Assembly (NCBI RefSeq): GCF_042263505.1
Contig: NZ_JBHKFI010000002.1
Coordinates: 349,352 to 413,351 of the forward strand
DNA length: 64,000 nucleotides
Direction: 5' to 3'
Origin: Bacillus_BE sp042263505
GTDB taxonomy: Bacteria > Bacillota > Bacilli > Bacillales > Cytobacillaceae
Below the pieces are notes generated by a model. That model saw only the letters and a program-made list of their open reading frames with translations, did no database searches and was not told the DNA's origin. A program made the position numbers and the translations under genes. Shown here piece after piece: positions 58,101 to 64,000 of the stretch. Position 1 is the stretch's first letter; every line of letters begins with the position of its first letter.

Positions 58101-59864
58101 GTGCAAAAGCTGTTTTTTGATAGATTTAGTAGCTACTCGGTTAAAAATTTCCAAAAGGATTTATTTTCTGGTTTAATTGTTGGGGTGATTGCGATTCCAC
58201 TTGGGATGGCGTTTGCGATTGCTTCAGGAGTTAAACCTGAATATGGAATTTACACTACGATTATCGCGGGAATTTTAATCTCCCTTTTTGGTGGTTCAAG
58301 ATATCAAATTGGTGGACCTACGGGTGCTTTCATTCCAGTATTATTAGGGATTGTCATGACCTATGGCTATAATAATCTATTAATAGCGGGGATGATGGCT
58401 GGTTTCATGCTTTTCCTTATGGGTGTGTTTAAACTTGGATCATTAATTAAATATATTCCAAAACCTGTGACGATTGGCTTTACTTCAGGAATTGCGGTGA
58501 TTATTTTTACCGGTCAAATTGCAAATTTTTTCGGACTTCAGAATATTGAGAAGCATGAGGAATTCATTAATAATATGCAAGAAATCGTGATTCACTTTGG
58601 AACAATAAATGGCTACAGTGTTTTGACGGCCGTCATTAGCTTGAGTATCATCTTGTTTTCTCCAAAACTATTTCCAAAGATTCCTGGACCATTAATTGGT
58701 TTAGTTCTTTCTAGTGTGATTGCGGCCGTCTTTTTCCCTGATAAGGTAGCAACAATTGGTTCTACTTATGGAGAGATTTCAAATCAACTTCCAAAATTTC
58801 ATTTACCTGTGTTTACCTGGGAAGCTATTCATCAATTGATTGGATCGGCATTTGTAATTGCGATGCTCGGAGGGATTGAATCATTACTTTCTGCTGTGGT
58901 AGCAGATGGAATGACGGGTACGAAACATAATAGCAATAGGGAGTTAATCGGACAAGGAATTGCTAATATCATAACGCCTTTATTTGGGGGCATACCTGCC
59001 ACGGGTGCTATTGCAAGAACTGCAACAAATATTAAAAATGGGGCAACATCACCCATTTCTGGAGTTATTCATGGTATAGTGGTGTTAATTGTATTATTAC
59101 TGCTTGCTCCGCTTGCATCTTCTATTCCACTAGCAAGCATGGCTCCTATTCTGATGGTTGTTGCATGGAATATGAGTGAAATGAAACATTTTGCCCATGT
59201 TTTAAAGACAAGAACAACCGATTCAATTGTACTAGTCATTACTTTTTTACTTACTGTGTTTACGGATTTAACCACAGCTGTGGAAGTGGGCTTAGTTCTG
59301 GCTGCGATTCTTTTTGTTAAACGGATGAGTGATCTTTTGACGGTCGCAAAGGGACTTCCGGATCCATATAATCAAAATCGCGTCAGCTCGCAGGTAGTCG
59401 ATTCTGGTAATGACTGTCCGCAGGTTAGTATATTTACAATCGAAGGGGCATTGTTTTTTGGAGCGATCCAAATGTTTGAAAACACCATTATGGGAATCAT
59501 CAATCATCGTCCAGAGGTTTTAATTTTACGAATGGGAAAGGTTCCGTATATGGATACTTCCGGTGAGTCTAATTTATCTGGGATTGTTCGTGACTTTAAG
59601 AAACATGGTGGAAAGGTGATTATGACCGGACTGCAGGAACAGCCTAAAGAGGTGTTAAAACGAACTGGATTATATAATGAAATTGGTGAAGATCAATTTT
59701 TTGAGCATACAGGTGAAGCGATTAACTATGCCTTGAAAAATATAAAAGCCCATAAATGTAGAGGCTGCAAGCATTTTGCATTCCAAGAATGCGGCAAATT
59801 ATCGAATTTACCAGGAGAGGCAGGCAGAATCATTCGAACCAAAAAGGTATTGGTCAAATCTTAA
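58101..59864 (+). CDS. SulP-family anion permease with STAS domain and Cys-rich tail
   Basis: 587 residues: about 12-14 membrane segments (1-400), GVIAIPLGMAFAIASGVKPE and GGPTGAFIPV motifs of SulP, then a STAS domain (about 440-545). The last 40 residues add an unusual Cys-rich tail: KAHKCRGCKHFAFQECGKLS. SulP members transport sulfate, bicarbonate or other anions. GTG at 58101 with GAGGG upstream. The ArsR-family gene starts 16 bp downstream, so the two form an operon. Confidence 0.92.
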   Translation: MQKLFFDRFSSYSVKNFQKDLFSGLIVGVIAIPLGMAFAIASGVKPEYGIYTTIIAGILISLFGGSRYQIGGPTGAFIPVLLGIVMTYGYNNLLIAGMMAGFMLFLMGVFKLGSLIKYIPKPVTIGFTSGIAVIIFTGQIANFFGLQNIEKHEEFINNMQEIVIHFGTINGYSVLTAVISLSIILFSPKLFPKIPGPLIGLVLSSVIAAVFFPDKVATIGSTYGEISNQLPKFHLPVFTWEAIHQLIGSAFVIAMLGGIESLLSAVVADGMTGTKHNSNRELIGQGIANIITPLFGGIPATGAIARTATNIKNGATSPISGVIHGIVVLIVLLLLAPLASSIPLASMAPILMVVAWNMSEMKHFAHVLKTRTTDSIVLVITFLLTVFTDLTTAVEVGLVLAAILFVKRMSDLLTVAKGLPDPYNQNRVSSQVVDSGNDCPQVSIFTIEGALFFGAIQMFENTIMGIINHRPEVLILRMGKVPYMDTSGESNLSGIVRDFKKHGGKVIMTGLQEQPKEVLKRTGLYNEIGEDQFFEHTGEAINYALKNIKAHKCRGCKHFAFQECGKLSNLPGEAGRIIRTKKVLVKS

Positions 59865-59879
59865 GAACGGAGGGATCGA

Positions 59880-60221
59880 ATGAATTTAGAACTTCAACGA
59901 TTTAAAGCAGATTTTTTTAAAGCACTGGCCCATCCACTAAGAATTCGGATCCTTGAGCTTTTAGCTGAAGGTGATAAGAATGTGAATGAGCTTCAAATGT
60001 TAGTTGGCGATGAAGGATCTGCCGTTTCACAACAGCTGAGTATCCTAAGGAATAAAAACATTGTTTACGGTACAAAGGAAGGAAATCGAGTGACCTATTC
60101 ACTTAGGGACCCGATGATTATTGAATTGCTCACAATAGCTAGACAAATCTTTAATAACCATTTAATTGATACGGTAACTATGTTAGATAGATTTCAGGAA
60201 GATATTGCAAAAAAAAGATAG
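59880..60221 (+). CDS. ArsR-family regulator linked to SulP
   Basis: 113 residues, ATG at 59880 after GGAGGG. ArsR/SmtB winged helix: FKALAHPLRIRILELLAEGD, then GSAVSQQLSILRNKNIVYGT (recognition helix) and GNRVTYSLRD wing. It contains no Cys, so it does not use the usual thiol metal site. Likely represses or activates its own SulP operon; ligand unknown. A terminator follows. Confidence 0.88.
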   Translation: MNLELQRFKADFFKALAHPLRIRILELLAEGDKNVNELQMLVGDEGSAVSQQLSILRNKNIVYGTKEGNRVTYSLRDPMIIELLTIARQIFNNHLIDTVTMLDRFQEDIAKKR

Positions 60222-60230
60222 GGTCCAAAA

Positions 60231-60262
60231 ACATCACAATTTAGAAGATTGTGATGTTTTTT
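60231..60262 (+). terminator. Rho-independent terminator
   Basis: ACATCACAAT/ATTGTGATGT stem with a seven-base loop, then TTTTT. Confidence 0.9.
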
Positions 60263-60375
60263 ATTTTCCTATTTTGCGTGAAAGTAGAGTATTTTTTTGT
60301 CCATGGAAAAATATGATTAGAATATAGATTGTTGAGTTAATTAAAGAAGTTTTGAAGTTTTTTGAGGAATTAGAG

Positions 60376-61005
60376 GTGAGTGGCATTCTATTAATTATAA
60401 AGAATAGTGCGATATTATTTGGAAGCTTATTAATTGGAACAGGGATAAATGGATTTTTGATTCCACATCATTTATTAGACGGGGGAATTGTTGGGATAGC
60501 ACTTATTCTTCATTATTATTTTCATTGGCAAACGGGGCTAGTGATGTTTATACTGAGTATCCCCCTCATTCTTTATGCATGGTTTCAAGAACGAGGTTAT
60601 TTTTACAGTAGCTTTCAAGGCTTAATTGTCTCTTCCTTCTTTATCGATTGGCTTGAGCCATTACAGGAGCAGTTTAATCTTCCTATTCTTTTTAGTACGA
60701 TTATCGGTGCCTCCATTATTGGTGTCGGAGTGGGGTTGATGCTACGATACGAGACAAGCACTGGAGGAACGGATTTACTCGCAAGTATCGTGGCAAAAGC
60801 AACATCGATGAATATTGGGGTTCTCATCTTTATGATTGATGGACTTGTTGCCTTATTAGGTTTCAGGGTTTTAGGTATGAGAAGCTTCATATTCTCAACA
60901 TTTTCCATCGCCATAATAGGGACTATTGCTTCCTTGCTTATGGAGAATGATATTAGAAGTCATCCAATATTCAAATGGCGCATCTCTCCATATTTAAGAA
61001 AATAA
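60376..61005 (+). CDS. YitT-family membrane protein, short form
   Basis: 209 residues from the GTG at 60376, eight bases after GAGG; TTG at 60352 is an alternative. About five to six membrane segments with LIGTGINGFLIPHHLLDGGI and YETSTGGTDLLASIVAK, the two YitT (DUF161) repeats. Most YitT proteins are about 280 residues with a C-terminal DUF2179 domain. Here the protein ends after the membrane part at FKWRISPYLRK. Function unknown. Confidence 0.8.
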   Translation: MSGILLIIKNSAILFGSLLIGTGINGFLIPHHLLDGGIVGIALILHYYFHWQTGLVMFILSIPLILYAWFQERGYFYSSFQGLIVSSFFIDWLEPLQEQFNLPILFSTIIGASIIGVGVGLMLRYETSTGGTDLLASIVAKATSMNIGVLIFMIDGLVALLGFRVLGMRSFIFSTFSIAIIGTIASLLMENDIRSHPIFKWRISPYLRK

Positions 61006-61037
61006 AAAAATATTAGAATCTGTCAGTTAGTCAGGGA

Positions 61038-61309
61038 TTTATCCCACTCTTAACGGACAGTAAGACTCCCACTTCAAGATTCTGAGGATACGAAGAAGAT
61101 AAGTGGAAGATCAACTGTCCGTAAAGGTCCGACGACGGACAGGATGTCCTAGTCAGGCGAAAGCCACAGGACATGGCGTTATTGAGCGTGATAAGTGAAA
61201 TAAGATTTTTCTTTGGGCTTCAGCCCTTAGAAAAATCAATCAGGCTTTGCGTGACTAACCATCAGTGGGGGATGAATGAAAACCCCCACTGATGGAAGTT
61301 TCACTTTAT
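61038..61309 (+). mobile_element. Dispersed structured repeat, copy D (272 bp, right loop missing)
   Basis: TTTATCCCACTC to CACTTTAT. The left and middle modules are complete, including AGGCGAAAGCC. Between the arms of the right palindrome about 58 bases present in copy A are missing (GATGAATGAAAACCCCCACT), making a short perfect hairpin. Located between yitT and deoR. Confidence 0.85.
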
Positions 61310-61426
61310 CGATGATCATTTGCGAGCTGTATCATGGTGATACAAAACATGTTAAAATATTCTCAAATAATGAGAACGAACGCTGAAAGTTTGGCTAATG
61401 TTCTCAGGTTAGTTTAGGTGATAACT

Positions 61427-62368
61427 TTGGAGGAAGAAAAATTAAAGAAAATAATTGAAGCAGCAAAACTTTATTATCTGCTCGACTATAATCAAAATGA
61501 AATTGCCAAAAAATTAGGGGTTTCAAGACCAACGGTTTCAAGATTATTGCAACAAGCTAAAAGAAAAGGAATCGTAAAAATTCAAATTGCGGACCCAACA
61601 GAAGATCAAGTCAATCTTGCTCAAAAATTAGAAAAGAAATTCCAGTTGAAAAAGGTTATGATTGCCACAATCCCTCAGTATGAGAACCACATAATCAAAA
61701 ATTATTTAGGAGAGAAGACAGCGGAATTTTTAGACGAAATCGTCAAGGATAATGACATTATTGGTTTAATATGGGGAACGACGATGTATCATATCGCTAT
61801 TGAATTAAAGAAGAAATATGTTCAAAACGTGAAGGTTGTTCAATTAAAGGGTGGAATAAGCCATTCGGATAAGAATACATATGCATCTGAAATCCTTTAT
61901 TTATTTGGGAAGGCATATAATACGACACCTATTCATTTGCCGCTCCCAGCAATTGTGGATCAAGTGCTAGTAAAACAAGCAATGGAAGAGGATCGACATA
62001 TCCGCAGAATTTTGGAACTTGGCAGAAAGGCGAATATTGCGATTTTTACGACAGGACCCATTAAGAGTGAGTCTCTTTTGTTTCAACTGGGCTATTTTAC
62101 CGAAATGGACATCAAGCAACTGTATCCAAGAGCCGTTGGTGATATTTGTTCACGATTTTTTGATATAAATGGTGAAATCTGTAATCAAAATTTAAATGAT
62201 CGGACCCTTGGTATTGAATTGGAAGAATTAAGAAAGAAGGAATATTCCGTTCTTGTTGCGGGTGGCGCCAATAAGATCAATGGGATTTATGGGGCATTAA
62301 ATGGAAAATATGCAAATGTGTTGATAACGGATCAATTTACAGCTCAGTTCTTGTTAGATAAAGAGTAA
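61427..62368 (+). CDS. deoR: Deoxyribonucleoside regulator DeoR (SorC family)
   Basis: About 313 residues from the TTG at 61427, seven bases after AGGTG; GTG at 61418 is an alternative. N-terminal HTH EIAKKLGVSRPTVSRLLQQA (about 27-46), then the sugar-phosphate-binding SorC domain with WGTTMYHIAIELKKK and AGGANKINGIYGAL. Length equals B. subtilis DeoR (313), which represses dra(deoC)-nupC-pdp and is relieved by deoxyribose-5-phosphate. It lies just before deoC. Confidence 0.9.
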   Translation: MEEEKLKKIIEAAKLYYLLDYNQNEIAKKLGVSRPTVSRLLQQAKRKGIVKIQIADPTEDQVNLAQKLEKKFQLKKVMIATIPQYENHIIKNYLGEKTAEFLDEIVKDNDIIGLIWGTTMYHIAIELKKKYVQNVKVVQLKGGISHSDKNTYASEILYLFGKAYNTTPIHLPLPAIVDQVLVKQAMEEDRHIRRILELGRKANIAIFTTGPIKSESLLFQLGYFTEMDIKQLYPRAVGDICSRFFDINGEICNQNLNDRTLGIELEELRKKEYSVLVAGGANKINGIYGALNGKYANVLITDQFTAQFLLDKE

Positions 62369-62372
62369 ACAT

Positions 62373-62402
62373 GCTGCTTCTTAGGAAGTGGCTCTTTTTT
62401 TT
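62373..62402 (+). terminator. Terminator of deoR
   Basis: GCTGCTTC/GAAGTGGC stem (two G-T pairs) with a four-base loop, then TCTTTTTTTT. Confidence 0.75.
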
Positions 62403-62422
62403 AATTAAGAATTCTATCATAT

Positions 62423-62473
62423 TTTACATATGTTCAATGCTTTATTTACATATGTTCAAAAAATTGCTATAGT
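62423..62473 (+). promoter_or_regulatory. deoC promoter with paired DeoR-type operators
   Basis: TTTACATATGTTCAA occurs twice, at 62423-62437 and 62445-62459, 22 bp apart (two DNA turns). The second copy contains the -35 TTTACA (62445-62450); a 17-base spacer leads to TATAGT (62468-62473), a good -10. Binding at the repeats would block the promoter. DeoR identity of the site is inferred from position. Confidence 0.75.
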
Positions 62474-62537
62474 AAAGATGGTAAGAAAAGTTAATAATAA
62501 TTCACGTTTATACTTTTTTGAAAGGATAGGTATAGAG

Positions 62538-63209
62538 ATGAAGAATTTAGGTAGAATGATTGATCACACATTACTTAAAGCAAATGCAACAAAAACAGAA
62601 GTGATGAAATTAATAGAAGAAGCCAAAGAATATTCCTTTGCTTCAGTTTGTGTAAATCCAACATGGGTTAAGCTCGCAGCAGAACAATTAAAAGATACTC
62701 CTGATGTAAAGGTATGTACGGTTATTGGCTTTCCACTAGGAGCAACGACATCTGAGGTTAAAGCTTTCGAAACAAAGAATGCAATTGAAAATGGAGCAAC
62801 TGAGGTTGATATGGTTATCAACATTGGAGCTTTAAAAGATAAGAACTACAATCTAGTGGAACAAGATATTCACGCCGTTGTGGAAGCAGCAAAAGGAAAA
62901 GCTTTAACGAAGGTTATTATTGAAACTTGTTTATTAACGGATGAAGAAAAAGCAAAAGCATGTGAATTAGCGGTAAAAGCAGGATCGGATTATGTTAAAA
63001 CTTCTACTGGTTTTTCAACTGGCGGTGCAACCGCAGAGGATATTGCACTTATGAGAAAAGTGGTTGGACCTGAAATTGGAGTGAAGGCTTCAGGTGGTGT
63101 GAGAAGTTTAGAAGATGCAGAAGCAATGGTGAATGCTGGTGCTACAAGAATTGGTGCTAGCTCTGGTATTGCCATCATCAAAGGACAACAATCATCAGAA
63201 GCATATTAA
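62538..63209 (+). CDS. deoC: Deoxyribose-phosphate aldolase DeoC
   Basis: 223 residues from the ATG at 62538, after AAAGGATAGG; the in-frame extension to 62430 crosses the promoter and is rejected. Class I aldolase with MIDHTLLKANAT, the catalytic lysine in DYVKTSTGFSTGGAT, and GVKASGGVRSLEDA. It cleaves deoxyribose-5-phosphate to acetaldehyde and glyceraldehyde-3-phosphate. Followed after 55 bp by cdd. Confidence 0.95.
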   Translation: MKNLGRMIDHTLLKANATKTEVMKLIEEAKEYSFASVCVNPTWVKLAAEQLKDTPDVKVCTVIGFPLGATTSEVKAFETKNAIENGATEVDMVINIGALKDKNYNLVEQDIHAVVEAAKGKALTKVIIETCLLTDEEKAKACELAVKAGSDYVKTSTGFSTGGATAEDIALMRKVVGPEIGVKASGGVRSLEDAEAMVNAGATRIGASSGIAIIKGQQSSEAY

Positions 63210-63264
63210 TAAGTGGCAAAGAGGAGAGCTTCATCATTGATTTGAGAATGGGAGATGAATCACT

Positions 63265-63663
63265 ATGGATATGAAAACACTATTGAATAAAGCAATTGAA
63301 GGAAGAAAGCATGCTTACGTACCTTATTCTCATTTCCAAGTAGGCGCAGCTATTCTGACTGATGATGATGAAGTATATGTTGGCTGTAATATAGAAAATG
63401 CCTCATATGGACTAGCAAATTGTGCCGAAAGAACGGCCATCTTTAAGGCAGTATCAGATGGACATCGAAAAATCAAGGCGATAGCAGTTGTCGGCGATAC
63501 AGAAGGTCCCGTGTCCCCATGCGGTGCATGCAGACAAGTGATGGCTGAGTTTTCTACAGAGGATACAAAGATTTTATTAGCAAATTTAAAGGGTGATATG
63601 GTGGAAACCACGATTGAAGAATTATTACCCGGATTTTTCTCTTCCAAGGATTTACAAAAATAA
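63265..63663 (+). CDS. cdd: Cytidine deaminase
   Basis: 132 residues of the tetrameric zinc enzyme. GCNIENASYGLANCAERTAI carries the Cys-Ala-Glu motif with the catalytic Glu, and PCGACRQVMAEF the other two zinc Cys. It deaminates cytidine and deoxycytidine. The ATG at 63265 follows GGGAGATGA. In an operon with deoC for nucleoside salvage. Two hairpins follow it. Confidence 0.95.
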   Translation: MDMKTLLNKAIEGRKHAYVPYSHFQVGAAILTDDDEVYVGCNIENASYGLANCAERTAIFKAVSDGHRKIKAIAVVGDTEGPVSPCGACRQVMAEFSTEDTKILLANLKGDMVETTIEELLPGFFSSKDLQK

Positions 63664-63688
63664 ATTGGATTGAATACTCTTATTTCAA

Positions 63689-63714
63689 AAAACCCTAGTC
63701 TAAGGCTAGGTTTA
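63689..63714 (+). terminator. Hairpin after cdd
   Basis: AAACCCTAG/CTAGGTTT stem (one bulge) with a short loop and AAA/TTT flanks; a weak terminator by form. Confidence 0.5.
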
Positions 63715-63760
63715 AAATGACAATAAAGTTATTTAATTTTTAAAGTTCAAACAGGCATAG

Positions 63761-63784
63761 CCCCGTTCTAAATTTAGGACGGGG
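63761..63784 (+). terminator. Perfect palindrome in the cdd downstream region
   Basis: CCCCGTTCTAAATTTAGGACGGGG, a near-perfect 24-base palindrome followed by TTAAAAATA. It may be a second terminator. The rest of 63785-63880 shows no gene. Confidence 0.5.
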
Positions 63785-63884
63785 TTAAAAATATAGATGT
63801 TTAATTTTTGATGCAAGAGACTTCTCTATACTAAAAAACATAACAATAAAGTCGTTTAAAAATCTAAGTTTTATTATAGTGATA

Positions 63885-64000
63885 GGTAAGCATTTGAAGT
63901 TATCGCCAGCTTTTCCCCCACTTCACACCGTACAAGCGAGTTTCCCAGCATACGGCGTTCCAACTAATCCAATTCATTCAATTTTTATGTGTATGCAAGA
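63885..64000 (-). mobile_element. Group II intron 3' end (domains V-VI), cut by the window edge
   Basis: On the minus strand, ACGCCGTATG, then CTGGGAAACTCGC, then TTGTACGGTGTG (about 63961-63924) has the shape of domain V: a CGC triad stem, GAAA loop and two-base bulge. It is followed by GTGGGGGAAAAGCTGGCG and CTTACCTATCAC, as expected for domain VI and the 3' splice site near 63885. The intron body, probably with an RT gene, lies beyond the right edge. Confidence 0.65.

Overview
The window is AT-rich DNA from a low-GC, endospore-forming member of the Bacillaceae, of Bacillus/Neobacillus type. The evidence is AGGAGG-type ribosome sites with frequent GTG/TTG starts, many sporulation genes (spo0M, gerP-like genes, a gerA-type receptor operon, ligD/ku) and gene order like the Bacillus subtilis yodQ-yodP-kamA-yokU-yozE-yodN-yozD-deoD-yodJ-ctpA region. 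No rRNA, intact tRNA, prophage or CRISPR array is visible.

1-12.6 kb: lysine 2,3-aminomutase locus (yodQ end, ablB/yodP, a sigma-54 activator of KamR type, a near-consensus -24/-12 promoter, kamA, yokU). It is followed by small genes (yozE, yodN, yozD), a His-rich peptide/Ser-Thr kinase/spo0M cluster, deoD, the lipoprotein carboxypeptidase yodJ, csoR and ctpA. 12.7-25.8 kb: a CobW GTPase-MarR pair, a secreted protein of unknown role, a cassette of beta-propeller lipoprotein, two-component system and YtkA-like lipoprotein, a minus-strand spore operon mixing GerPA/PF-like, Hsp20-like and GerPC-like proteins, an SDR enzyme without the usual catalytic Tyr, a MATE exporter, a YflJ peptide and a GNAT enzyme beside a tRNA-like remnant. 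26-36 kb: amidohydrolase, DedA, UppP, an atypical DapF, the NHEJ pair ligD/ku, and folD behind a ZTP riboswitch. 35.8-43.4 kb: a sulfate-assimilation and siroheme operon behind a SAM-I riboswitch (yezD, cysH, cysP, sat, cysC, ferredoxin-type sulfite reductase, DUF3906, sumT, sirB). 43.5-46 kb: csp, cshA-like helicase, csp. 46-64 kb: uncharacterised DUF genes, ilvA, a gerA-type A-C-B operon, LysE exporter, copZ with a CsoR-like operator, an APC permease, a soluble chemoreceptor, SulP-ArsR, YitT, and deoR-deoC-cdd with an operator/promoter. The right edge holds the 3' end of a minus-strand group II intron.

The most unusual feature is a family of four dispersed intergenic elements (15470-15799, 22928-23240 inverted, 43982-44247, 61038-61309). 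They share ends (TTTATCCCACTC ... TTTCACTTTAT), carry subterminal palindromes and several internal hairpins, encode no protein, and differ by loss of whole modules. They look like a non-autonomous, structured mobile repeat, possibly derived from an IS200/IS605-type transposon.

Regulation legible in the DNA includes the sigma-54 promoter of kamA, SAM-I and ZTP riboswitches with terminators, the CsoR box of copZ, paired 15-bp direct repeats 22 bp apart on the deoC promoter, and many rho-independent terminators.
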